NCBI RefSeq assembly: GCF_000308875.1
Contig: NZ_BAGL01000058.1
Span: 1 to 64,000, forward strand
Direction: 5' to 3'
Origin: Nocardia transvalensis NBRC 15921
Lineage (GTDB): Bacteria; Actinomycetota; Actinomycetes; Mycobacteriales; Mycobacteriaceae
DNA: 64,000 bases
The translations under genes were made by a program, and so were the position numbers. The notes under the pieces are model-generated. The model had not been told where the DNA came from and ran no database searches. It saw only the letters and a list, made by a program, of their open reading frames with translations. Shown in pieces: positions 50,519 to 59,081 of this stretch. The first letter of the stretch is position 1. The number at the start of each line of letters is the position of its first letter.

Positions 50519-52924
50519 TCAGGCCCCGGTCACCTGCGGTACGCCGGCCCGGCCACGCGCGGCCGGGCGCGCGGCCGTGTGCGCGTCGTCCACGCGGCGG
50601 ATGCGGGCGGCCGCGGTCTTGAACAGCGGCTGTTTCGACGCCGGGTCCACCTCGGTGCGGGTCAGTTCGTTGGCGGCCCGGGTGCGGGCGGCGCCCGGCA
50701 CGTCGGCGTCGGGCAGGTCCCAGTAGCCGTAGTGGAACGGGACGAACACCACGCCCGGCCGGATGCCGGTCACCTGGGCTCGGGCGCGCAGCGCGGCGCG
50801 CGGTGTCGCGACCTCGACCAGATCGCCGTCTCGGATACCCGCCGCACGCGCGTCGGCTTCGGCGAGTTCGACCCACACATCGGGGGCCGCGTCCTGTAAC
50901 TGCGGGGTGCGACCGGTCTTGGTGCGGGTGTGGAAGTGATAGATCGTGCGCCCGGTGATGAGCGCCAGCGGGTAGTCCGGCGACGGCGGTTCGGGCGAGC
51001 GGACGTAGGGCGCCGCCTTGATCATGGCGCGACCGTCCGGGTTGACCTCGCGGTACCGTTTCTCGTCCCACGGCTCGCCGGTCACCAAATCCTTTCCGTA
51101 GCTTTCACAGTCGTCGGGACGGGCGAAGAACGCGCCGTCCGCGTACAGTCGCTCGGCCTCCTCGTCGCCGTACCCGGCGCGGCGGGGCCATTGCCTGCCG
51201 CCGCGGCGCAACTGTGCGTAATCCAGGCCCGTGTAGTCGCACGGGCGGCCGGCGCTGCACCGCTGCCAGGCCGCGAACGCGCCGTGCTCGTCGTCCCAGG
51301 GCGGCAGCGGATCTCCGTCGCGGTCGCGCAGATCCATGCGCCGCGCGAAGTCGAGGAAGATCGCCAGATCGGACCGGGCCTGCCCGGGCGGCTCGACCGC
51401 GCGCTCGGACAGATGCACGGTGCGGTCGGCGTTGGTGAAGGTCCCGGTCTTCTCTCCCCACGCCGCGGCCGGGAGCACCACATCCGCCAATGCCGCTGTC
51501 TCGGTGAGGAATATGTCCTGCACGACCAGGAAGAGACTGTCCCGGGCGAGGATTCGGCGGATACGCGACAATTCCGGCAGGGAGACAGCGGGATTCGTGG
51601 CCGAGATCCACAGCAGACCCAATTCCCCGGATTCGGCGAGTTCCATGATCCGCATCGCGTGGGTCGGCGGACCGTCGTGCGCGAGCACGCCGGGCTCGAC
51701 GTTCCACAGCCGGGCCAGCTCCGCCACGTGATCGTCGTTGGCCCAGTTGCGGAAGCCGGGCAGATCGCCGTCCGCGCCGCATTCGCGGGTGTTCTGCGCG
51801 GTCGGCTGCCCGTTCATCTGCAGCACACCGCATCCGGGTCTGCCGAGCATGCCGCGCACGAGATGGGTGTTGTTGACCTGCACCGCGGCGGCGGTGGCCT
51901 GATGCGACTGATAGAACCCCTGCAGGACGGTCGAGACGAGACGCCGGGTGGTACCGAGGAGGCACGCGGCGCGGCGGATGTCCTCGGCGGGCACACCGCA
52001 GACGGCGGCGCCCCGCTCCGGGGTCCACTCGGCCACGGTGGCCGCCAGCTCCTCGAATCCGACGGTGTGCGCCGCGATGTAGTCGCGATCGATCCAGCCG
52101 TGTTCGAGCAGCTCGCGCAGCAGCGTATTCATCAGCGCCACATTGGTTCCCGGGATCGGCGCCAGGTGCACGGTGGCGTGCCGGGCGACGGGCGTCGGGC
52201 GCGGATCAACGCACAGCAGCGCCGGCGGCCGCGGCCCGGCGAGACGGTCCAGGATGCGCTCCCACAGCACGCTCTGCGTCTCGGCCACATTGTGCCCGTA
52301 GAGGGCGATGACGTCGGCGTGGTCGATATCGGTGTAGGTGCCGGGCTGGCCGTCGCACCCGAACGACTCCTTCAGGCTCTCCGCCGCGGTCGCCGTGCAC
52401 AGCCGGGTATTGCCGTCCAGATGGTTGGTGCCGATACCGCCGCGGGCGGTCACGGCGAGCGTGTAGTACTCCTCGAGGAACAGCTGACCGCTGGTGTAGA
52501 ACCCGATCGACTCGGGACCTGTCTCGGCCAGTAATTCCTTGGCGCGCCGGGTGATTCGCTCCATGGCGGCATCCCAGTCGCACGGCACGAGCTGCCCGTC
52601 CACCCGCAGCAGCGGCGTGGTCAGCCGGTCGGCCGACGCCGTGGCCCGCCACGCGTACAGATCCTTGGGATCGAGCCTGCCGCGGTTGACGCGATCGCCG
52701 GCGCGCCCGCGCACGCCGACGATCCGGCCGCCGCGCACGCCGATGTCGAAGGCGTCGCCGTTGGAATGCAGGACCGACGCCGACGGCACCCAGCGCTCGA
52801 CATCCTCCGGCGCCAGCCCGTCCGCCAGGTTCGTATCGACCCGCGCGGGCCACACGTCCCCGCGCCCGTACGGCGTCCGCACACCCCACGGAAACCTGAT
52901 GCGCGATCGATCGGACATGTTCAC
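50519..52924 (-). CDS. Molybdopterin oxidoreductase lacking the N-terminal [4Fe-4S] cysteines
   Basis: 801 residues from GTG at 52924 (ATG 52918 is alternative). It has the layout of the NapA/Nas/FDH-type bis-MGD family: Mo-site stretch NTRLCTATAAES (Cys176), GYLGHNVAETQ-like segment ALYGHNVAETQ, NPAVSLPE, and the C-terminal MGD domain (LITGRTIYHFHTRTKTGR). The N-terminal cluster region is aligned but altered: positions normally Cys are Ser50, His53, Asp57 and Asp85. The gene starts within 4 bp of a tiny coupled frame. An electron-transfer cluster is therefore probably absent. Confidence 0.9.
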   Translation of the reverse strand: MNMSDRSRIRFPWGVRTPYGRGDVWPARVDTNLADGLAPEDVERWVPSASVLHSNGDAFDIGVRGGRIVGVRGRAGDRVNRGRLDPKDLYAWRATASADRLTTPLLRVDGQLVPCDWDAAMERITRRAKELLAETGPESIGFYTSGQLFLEEYYTLAVTARGGIGTNHLDGNTRLCTATAAESLKESFGCDGQPGTYTDIDHADVIALYGHNVAETQSVLWERILDRLAGPRPPALLCVDPRPTPVARHATVHLAPIPGTNVALMNTLLRELLEHGWIDRDYIAAHTVGFEELAATVAEWTPERGAAVCGVPAEDIRRAACLLGTTRRLVSTVLQGFYQSHQATAAAVQVNNTHLVRGMLGRPGCGVLQMNGQPTAQNTRECGADGDLPGFRNWANDDHVAELARLWNVEPGVLAHDGPPTHAMRIMELAESGELGLLWISATNPAVSLPELSRIRRILARDSLFLVVQDIFLTETAALADVVLPAAAWGEKTGTFTNADRTVHLSERAVEPPGQARSDLAIFLDFARRMDLRDRDGDPLPPWDDEHGAFAAWQRCSAGRPCDYTGLDYAQLRRGGRQWPRRAGYGDEEAERLYADGAFFARPDDCESYGKDLVTGEPWDEKRYREVNPDGRAMIKAAPYVRSPEPPSPDYPLALITGRTIYHFHTRTKTGRTPQLQDAAPDVWVELAEADARAAGIRDGDLVEVATPRAALRARAQVTGIRPGVVFVPFHYGYWDLPDADVPGAARTRAANELTRTEVDPASKQPLFKTAAARIRRVDDAHTAARPAARGRAGVPQVTGA

Positions 52925-52953
52925 GGCGTTTCGCTTCCGCGAATGCTGGTCAT
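52921..52953 (-). CDS. Possible 10-residue leader peptide before the molybdoenzyme
   Basis: ATG at 52953 follows GAGAGGAG and opens MTSIRGSETP, ending in a TGA that overlaps the molybdoenzyme GTG as GTGA. It has the best ribosome site of the region. It may couple translation of the large enzyme or be chance. Confidence 0.3.
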   Translation of the reverse strand: MTSIRGSETP

Positions 52954-53109
52954 GGGAACTCCTCTCGGGTCGGATGTCCCGCGACTACCCGAACAGACCC
53001 CGCTCATACCCCCTTCACGGTCTCGACATCGATCGGACGCACCCCGGCTGGACCGACCGAGACCTCGACGAGCCAGCCGAACACATGCTGCGCACTCTGC
53101 TGTCGTTCA

Positions 53110-53487
53110 TCATTCCCGCACGGCCTGATTCCTCCGCGCACGGTACTTTCGCACACAGTAGGCTGCTGATGCTCCGGAGACACCCAGCCCTCCGGCAACC
53201 AACGCGTGCATCGGACGCTCCCCGGCCACCTGTGCGATACGCGAAAGCGGCACAGCCGCCAGCAGTACGACGCATGCCGCGATACCACCGATCAGGGCCA
53301 GGAGATTGAGCGTGGTCTTGATGCTCCAGTGGCCACTACCAAGCATCTTCACCTGCCTGTCGAGAAAGTCCAGGAGATGATCAGGACGATCGCCGGCGCG
53401 AATTAGAGCCAGGCAATCCGGTCCGTGAATCGCGCAGACCGGGCGTGGGACGGCCTGATCGACACTGCTCCCATTCGGCACCGACAT
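53110..53487 (-). CDS. Small two-helix membrane protein, possible response-regulator target
   Basis: 125 residues, ATG at 53487 after GGGAGGTAGC. The N-terminal half is soluble with several Cys and His (VCAIHGPDCLALIRAG). Two helices follow (about 58-78 and 92-108) and a basic C-terminus (VRKYRARRNQ). No family is recognised. The upstream 217 bp carries copies of the motif found at the lipid operon promoter, so it is likely co-regulated with it. Confidence 0.65.
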   Translation of the reverse strand: MSVPNGSSVDQAVPRPVCAIHGPDCLALIRAGDRPDHLLDFLDRQVKMLGSGHWSIKTTLNLLALIGGIAACVVLLAAVPLSRIAQVAGERPMHALVAGGLGVSGASAAYCVRKYRARRNQAVRE

Positions 53488-53584
53488 CGACGGCTACCTC
53501 CCACATCACATGTGCCGGGTTTCCGGCCCCGTTATCGACAGTTCCTGCCGAAAATTGTATGCGGGTAGGTATGTGCTTTTTAAT

Positions 53585-53692
53585 CACCAATAATGGTGTC
53601 GACAGATATTGGCGTCACCGATTTTCGCTGTCACCGACACTCGGCGTCCCCACAATCCGGCCTCACCTAATTCCAGGGTCCCCAATAATTGG
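53585..53692. promoter_or_regulatory. CCAATA-type operators upstream of the small membrane-protein gene
   Basis: TCCCCAATAATTGG (53679-53692) matches two elements before the desaturase gene. Nearby are the inverted repeat CACCA-ATAA-TGGTG (53585-53598) and ATATTGGCG (53606-53614), variants of the same core. All are in the intergenic stretch 53488-53704, upstream of the minus-strand gene at 53487. Confidence 0.6.
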
Positions 53693-53704
53693 CTATCTTG
53701 CATA

Positions 53705-54532
53705 TCAATACCATCGGGGCTCGTCGATGAAGCCATCTGCGATGGCATTTTTCCGAATCTCCGCCTTGGTATTACAGGATCGACCAGCACGGCCGTACTT
53801 CGATTTTATATTCTTGATGTGCGTCCGCACCGTATCCTCGGCTATGGCGAGAGTCTGAGCAATCTCCTTGGCGCCGTCGCCGTACGCATATAGCCGGAGA
53901 ACCTCCAACTCCCTGGGCGAGAGCGACGGAATCTTACTGTCAGCCTGCTTGTAGGTCTCGATTATCCTCTTGAGCTCCACGACCAGCTCCGTTTCGGACA
54001 TATCGAGCATGGCCGCGATATCGGCGCCTAAAAGACCAGTGGCAAACAATTCTATTATTTCCCGCTGCCGCGGTTTCCAATCCGGAGCATGAGTGTCATG
54101 GTCTATCGATGCCGCCCAATCGATAGTCGGCATCGGATTTCCATCGGCACCGGCACGCAATGCCGCGATGAGAAGTTCTCGCGGCGCGTTCTTGAGAATG
54201 ATACTCAGCACGCCCGCCTTCGCGGCTTGCTGCACCAGACGCCGCTCGTCTCCAACAGTGAGAACAACAACATTCGACACTCCCGCGTCGTGCAGAACTT
54301 TAATATTGTCGGCCGGCCTCGACTTATCGGGAAGATGGCCGAGATCGAGAACTACCAGGTCGAGTTCCGTCGTTATCGCGAGAAGCTCTGCCACCGTCTC
54401 CGCTCCTGCCACGATCTCGAGATCCGGGCAGTCGGCCACAGTCACATTCAGATAGTCGCGAATTATTGCGACATGATCTTCGACGAAGCCGATTCGTCGT
54501 GGTCTTTCTCGAATATCCGAGTCTGTTTCCAT
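53705..54532 (-). CDS. NarL/LuxR-type response regulator with two HTH segments
   Basis: 275 residues from ATG at 54532. A GTG at 54712 that overlaps the kinase stop (GTGA) would add 60 low-complexity residues; I prefer 54532, but it is uncertain. The receiver has acidic residues Glu18/Asp19, phospho-acceptor Asp63 (VVLDLGH) and Lys114. A canonical LuxR HTH lies at about 204-247 (LSPRELEVLRLYAYGDGAKE, TVRTHIKNIKSKYG). A second HTH-like unit precedes it at 153-194 (KPRQREIIELFATGLLGADI). The duplicated HTH is unusual. The cognate kinase is encoded directly upstream. Confidence 0.85.
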   Translation of the reverse strand: METDSDIRERPRRIGFVEDHVAIIRDYLNVTVADCPDLEIVAGAETVAELLAITTELDLVVLDLGHLPDKSRPADNIKVLHDAGVSNVVVLTVGDERRLVQQAAKAGVLSIILKNAPRELLIAALRAGADGNPMPTIDWAASIDHDTHAPDWKPRQREIIELFATGLLGADIAAMLDMSETELVVELKRIIETYKQADSKIPSLSPRELEVLRLYAYGDGAKEIAQTLAIAEDTVRTHIKNIKSKYGRAGRSCNTKAEIRKNAIADGFIDEPRWY

Positions 54533-54708
54533 GCGGGTGCGATTCTCCGAGGATTTCGTCGTGCCGCGCCGCGCGCAGCAAGGAGGCATCAGCGGGTCAA
54601 CGCTATCTACCTCGCCCCGCGAGTCGCTCGGAGCAACGGCCGCGTTACAGCAGCCCGGCGTGTCGGATTGTCGGGTGTGGCGATCCTCGGCTATCGACGT
54701 ACCCGCCA

Positions 54709-56955
54709 TCACATCACCGTCGCCCGCCCGGTCACGTCTAGTTCTACCCGTCGGACCGTGGAGTTCGTGTAGGCGACGACCGTCGCGAGTTTAGAGCGGC
54801 CCGGGGGTACTATTCGAACCGCGATACGACCATTCTTCGTGCTGTTCAGTTCGCCGGCGATGGCACGAAGCACCTCGTGCCGGATCGTTTCGTCAATGTT
54901 GTTCATCCCATCGTCATCCAGCATGATGACTTCCACCCCACGGTCACGGGCCGCAGCGGAGGCCGGGTCGACAAGCGGATGAACCAGCCCGATCGCGCGC
55001 AAGTGATCACGCAACTCTTGGGCGAGGTTGCCACACAGGTCACGTTCTTCCCGGGTGAGGGGCGCTGGGGACGACACGCGTTCCAACAACGGTCGCGCCT
55101 TGCGGGCCAGCTCACGAAGCTGTGCATTGTTCGCATCAATGGCAGTGGCGGCAACCTCAGCCTTGGCATGCTCGTGTATGGCGGCTTTACGCAAGCGGTA
55201 GATCTCCTTTGCCGCCGGCCTGATGGTCAACGCGAACATAACAGCCATGGCGGTGGGCCCGAAATTGATGACCGAATACGAGATCCCGTATCCCGGGCCG
55301 ACACCCGCAAGCGTCGACCAAATCCCGGCGATCACCACCGTGGCGGTGATCATGATCCAGGCCATTAGAGTTCGGCCACGCACGCACATGAATGTAGCTA
55401 CCGCCGTGAACCCGCTGGCTACCCACAACTGGTGGATACTTGCGATATACGGTGGCGACAGTAGTACGACGCCGAGCGCCGTAGGGCCCAGAATCATCAT
55501 ACCGGCAGCCCCGGCCGCCGGAAGGGGGTCGCCGGGAAGCCACAGGATTCCGCACACCGCCACCGCCAGCATCATCAGCGATACGACGGTCTGCCACCAC
55601 ATCCCCGCAGTCGTCGCCTCGACCGCGAGTGCGACGACCCCGATGTAGAAGAATCCGGCTACTACCATGGCTTGCCTGGAGCTCATACCAAGTAGTGCTC
55701 GGACGTCGGCGACTTCCTCCAGCGCAGTCGTATCGGGTTCCTGCCATCGCAGTGACACAGTCGTGCCGGAGCCGCGCGCACTCCATATGTCCACGTCTCC
55801 GCCCCGCAGACGTGCCATTCGCCTCTTCATCTGGCCCAGCCCGATGCCCTCCTCGACTGTAGCCGGATCGAATCCGACACCGTCATCCTTCACGACGACG
55901 GTCAATCCGTTTCCGTTCGGATCGACGCGCACCGTGCGTCGCGCTCCGGAACCACCGTGCCGCAGGCTGTTTCGTACAGCCTCACCCACCCCCATTCGGA
56001 TCGCATGGACAACCCGAGTCTCGAACCAGGGCTCGGACGCGCCGGAGCCGACCGTCACGATCTCGACCTCAGGATCGAACCGATGAACGGTGTCTTCGAT
56101 ACGCTCGACTGTCTCGCGCAGCGACAACAACTCTGTCGAACTCTCCTCCCCGATGATCTCGATGTCCTGGTCCAGATCGGCGAGAATGTCTTCCGCAAAA
56201 CTCCGAACCTTGTCCCCGCCGAGCTCGGCCGCCATCGTCAATCCGAAAATGACACCGTCGTGCACGAAGGATCGCATCTCGGTGCTATCGGACTCGTGTT
56301 TTCGAAGTATCTCGGTCTGCGCAGCTGCGGCATATGATGCCGCCCGGGTGGAATCCAACACACGGGCCGTATGCATCATCATCAAAGTCCCCGCCACATA
56401 CATCAGAGAAAAACCACAGGAGAAGGTCCAATCGGAAAGAAGCGGCGATCTGATTTCGGGAGCCCGATACTGACCCTGATATTGAACTGTCGACACGAGG
56501 ACGAAAAGATAGACGATCGTCCACCGAGGTTTCCAGACAATCGCGCCGGCCATCGCGGCCAGCGCAGGAATAGCTGACATCCACGGCGGACTGGCGAGGA
56601 GATTTCCGGACCACGCCAGAAACCAGGTGCATGCCGCCAGCAGATACAGCGGCGGTATCACCCATGCCACTCGATGAATAGCCGCAATGGACTCACGATA
56701 GCTCAGCACAAAGAGCGCTACAGGCGGGATGAATACGACCGCCACAGCCGCCGGCGTCCACCAGGAATAGAGGGACTCCGCATTGGACCGAATATCCTTG
56801 AAGAGCAAAGGTAGATAGATGATGTAGCCCAAGCTGACGAATCGGGCGATCAGCCGGGTGACGCGGGTGGTGTCGTCCACATAGTTTCTTTCGGAAAGCA
56901 ACATTCGGCCCAGCTTTCCAGGGATTGCGATCAGATCCCGATGCGACGGCCTCAT
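54709..56955 (-). CDS. Two-part membrane sensor histidine kinase
   Basis: 748 residues from ATG at 56955; the frame is open further but non-coding in style. Part 1: about five membrane helices (34-195), coiled coil, dimerisation/phosphorylation segment SFVHDGVIFGL (His232), and a full HATPase (N-box EAVRNSLRH around Asn329, DDGVGFDP, GIGLGQM). Part 2: a second membrane bundle (about 430-577), a coiled coil, and a C-terminal region (about 630-748) like a degraded second DHp/ATPase (ELRDHLRAIGLVHPLV ... DETIRHEVLRAIAGELNS). Part 2 lacks G-boxes. A kinase with two sensor halves is rare. Confidence 0.88.
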   Translation of the reverse strand: MRPSHRDLIAIPGKLGRMLLSERNYVDDTTRVTRLIARFVSLGYIIYLPLLFKDIRSNAESLYSWWTPAAVAVVFIPPVALFVLSYRESIAAIHRVAWVIPPLYLLAACTWFLAWSGNLLASPPWMSAIPALAAMAGAIVWKPRWTIVYLFVLVSTVQYQGQYRAPEIRSPLLSDWTFSCGFSLMYVAGTLMMMHTARVLDSTRAASYAAAAQTEILRKHESDSTEMRSFVHDGVIFGLTMAAELGGDKVRSFAEDILADLDQDIEIIGEESSTELLSLRETVERIEDTVHRFDPEVEIVTVGSGASEPWFETRVVHAIRMGVGEAVRNSLRHGGSGARRTVRVDPNGNGLTVVVKDDGVGFDPATVEEGIGLGQMKRRMARLRGGDVDIWSARGSGTTVSLRWQEPDTTALEEVADVRALLGMSSRQAMVVAGFFYIGVVALAVEATTAGMWWQTVVSLMMLAVAVCGILWLPGDPLPAAGAAGMMILGPTALGVVLLSPPYIASIHQLWVASGFTAVATFMCVRGRTLMAWIMITATVVIAGIWSTLAGVGPGYGISYSVINFGPTAMAVMFALTIRPAAKEIYRLRKAAIHEHAKAEVAATAIDANNAQLRELARKARPLLERVSSPAPLTREERDLCGNLAQELRDHLRAIGLVHPLVDPASAAARDRGVEVIMLDDDGMNNIDETIRHEVLRAIAGELNSTKNGRIAVRIVPPGRSKLATVVAYTNSTVRRVELDVTGRATVM

Positions 56956-57063
56956 GCCATTCTCCCGCTTCCGTGCCGTGGGCTCCGGATGACACCAACC
57001 CTCAGAATCCCGCTGCCGCCCACTGAAACAAGAATCGTATATGCCGGCACATCGGCCGGGAGA

Positions 57064-57116
57064 TCCCCAATTACTGGTTAGGGAGGGTTTGCGGGCAGAT
57101 CGCCAAATATTGGGGA
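57064..57116. promoter_or_regulatory. Inverted pair of TCCCCAAT operators before the lipid operon
   Basis: TCCCCAATTACTGG at 57064-57077 and CCAAATATTGGGGA at 57103-57116 form an inverted pair with centres about 39 bp apart; the outer arms ATCCCCAAT and ATTGGGGAT pair perfectly. The pair is 66-118 bp before the desaturase-fusion start and in the kinase/operon divergent region. The likely binder is the response regulator encoded at 53705. Confidence 0.7.
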
Positions 57117-57181
57117 TTGAGACGACTCCCGCCGAAAACGTAACGTGGACGCGAACTTCACGACGTACCTCCGGAGGGGTA

Positions 57182-59077
57182 ATGGCAATCAGCAACATCC
57201 GGGCGTTCGCACAGCTGTCTTCGACGGAGATATCATCTCTGGAAAGAGACCTTGACGCGCTGCGAGCCACCGTGGTTGCCACTTTGGGCGCCAAGGATGC
57301 CGCCTACATTCGACGTGCAATCGCCTTTCACCGCGCGTTGGAGGTTACCGGCCGAATCGTTCTACTCGTCAGCGGAAAGCCCGCGGCCAGGATTCTCGGG
57401 TCAGCGGTCCTCGGAAGCGCAAAGGCTGTCGACAATATTCTGCTCGGGCACAATATATGCCATGGTCAATGGGATTGGATGAACGACCCGGAAATCCATT
57501 CCGGCACATGGGAATGGGATTCCGTCATACCGGCGGCCCAGTGGAAATACGCACACAACTATTCACACCACACATTTACGAACATAGTCGGTACCGACGA
57601 GGACCTCAGCCAGGGCATCATCCGAATGAGTCGAGACACTCCTTGGCGACCGGTTCACCTGTTCCAACCGCTCACCAGCCTTGCCCTGGCGGCAGGGTTC
57701 GAATGGGGCACCGCCATACACCACTGGGCGGTGTACCGACACCTCACAGGGACACCGCGCCGGACACTGACCTCTGCCGCCGACAAGGAGTTCGGGCGCA
57801 AGATCGCTCGCCAGGTGATCAAAGATTACATCCTGTTCCCGGCCCTCTCCGGCAAGTCATGGAAGACAACTCTCCTGTCCAACGCAATCGCGGGTGCGCT
57901 GCGCAACTGCTGGCTCTACACGACGATATTCTGCGGTCATTTTCCGGATGGTGCCGAAAAGTTCGTCGGAGTCGACGTGAAATCGGAGACGCGGGGTGAA
58001 TGGTATCTCCGCCAGATACTCGGCACGAGTAATTTCACCTCCGGGAAGTTCGTGACATTCATGAGCGGCGGTCTCGGTTATCAGATCGAACATCATTTGT
58101 TCCCAGATCTACCCTGCAATCGCCTGCCGGAGATTTCTTCGCAAGTCCGGGCAGTGTGCGCCAAATACGGTATCCCTTACACAACCGGCTCGTTGTACGG
58201 ACAGTTCTGGTTGTCATTTCGTACCCTCAGTAAACTGGCCGTACCCGATGCGCTGTTGTGGCGTACCTCCGACGACGCACCCGAGACGCGGTCCGAACGG
58301 ATGCTCGCCGCGCACGCACAGTGCCCGGAGCCGAAGCGTGCCCTGCGCCGACCGAACCGAATGGCAAGTATCGGCATGTTCGCCATGATCGGGGCTGTCG
58401 CCAAGATGGGCCTGGCACTGGGTACCAAATCGACAACCGTCCGAGGGCGAGACGCGTTCGTCGCGACGATTCTGGACCCGCAGCGGACCGCAGGCGTTCT
58501 CGTGGTGCCCAATCATCGGTCGACACTCGATGACCCCCTGATGTGGGGCACGCTGCCGTGGTCGATGCTCCTGCGGCCGCGTTTGATGCGCTGGAGCCTC
58601 GGCGCGGCCGAATTGTGTTTCACCAACCCGGTCACTTCGATGATGAGTTCACTGGCACAGGTGCTGGCTACCGTCCGCGGTGACGGCATATTCCAGCCCG
58701 CGATCGACCGGGCGATCAGCGTTCTCGATACCGGTGGAGTGGTGAACATCTTCTCCGAGGGGAGAATCAATCAAGGCACGCCAACACTGCGATTCAAATG
58801 GGGAATCGCTCGGCTGGTCGCGGAGACAGTGGAGCCGCCTGTTCTGGTCCCAGTCTACTTGGGAGGTTTCGAACACGTCGTCCCGCTGCCACGTTTGCGA
58901 CGGATGCCCTTCTGGGGACGGGATATTCGTATCACCTTCGGTGCACCGGTGGATACCGCACCCATCATCGCCGCGGCACGTCGGACCTCGTTCTCGACCG
59001 AGGAGTTTCGCAGCGCGCTGGCAGCGCTGATCCGAATCGAGGTCGAGAAGTTGCGCACACAGCACGAGACCGCGTAG
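57182..59077 (+). CDS. Desaturase-tafazzin-like acyltransferase fusion
   Basis: 631 residues, ATG at 57182 after GGAGGGG. Residues 1-360 are a DesA3-like membrane fatty-acid desaturase with three His boxes: HNICH (90-94), HNYSHH (125-130) and QIEHH (301-305), enough for a di-iron site. Residues about 395-631 are a PlsC/LPLAT acyltransferase with HX4D (His445-Asp450, NHRSTLDD), VRGDGIFQ (498-505), FSEGRIN (524-530) and LRFKWGIARL. That combination resembles tafazzin more than bacterial PlsC. The protein would desaturate an acyl chain and transfer or exchange it on a (lyso)phospholipid. First gene of a three-gene lipid operon. Confidence 0.9.
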   Translation: MAISNIRAFAQLSSTEISSLERDLDALRATVVATLGAKDAAYIRRAIAFHRALEVTGRIVLLVSGKPAARILGSAVLGSAKAVDNILLGHNICHGQWDWMNDPEIHSGTWEWDSVIPAAQWKYAHNYSHHTFTNIVGTDEDLSQGIIRMSRDTPWRPVHLFQPLTSLALAAGFEWGTAIHHWAVYRHLTGTPRRTLTSAADKEFGRKIARQVIKDYILFPALSGKSWKTTLLSNAIAGALRNCWLYTTIFCGHFPDGAEKFVGVDVKSETRGEWYLRQILGTSNFTSGKFVTFMSGGLGYQIEHHLFPDLPCNRLPEISSQVRAVCAKYGIPYTTGSLYGQFWLSFRTLSKLAVPDALLWRTSDDAPETRSERMLAAHAQCPEPKRALRRPNRMASIGMFAMIGAVAKMGLALGTKSTTVRGRDAFVATILDPQRTAGVLVVPNHRSTLDDPLMWGTLPWSMLLRPRLMRWSLGAAELCFTNPVTSMMSSLAQVLATVRGDGIFQPAIDRAISVLDTGGVVNIFSEGRINQGTPTLRFKWGIARLVAETVEPPVLVPVYLGGFEHVVPLPRLRRMPFWGRDIRITFGAPVDTAPIIAAARRTSFSTEEFRSALAALIRIEVEKLRTQHETA

Positions 59078-59081
59078 TCCA

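Noticed and set aside
50930..52534. Plus-strand open frame of over 500 codons opposite the molybdoenzyme
   Set aside because: It is the antisense of a well-supported gene, rich in Arg, Gly and His runs typical of GC-rich shadows, with no ribosome site or family.
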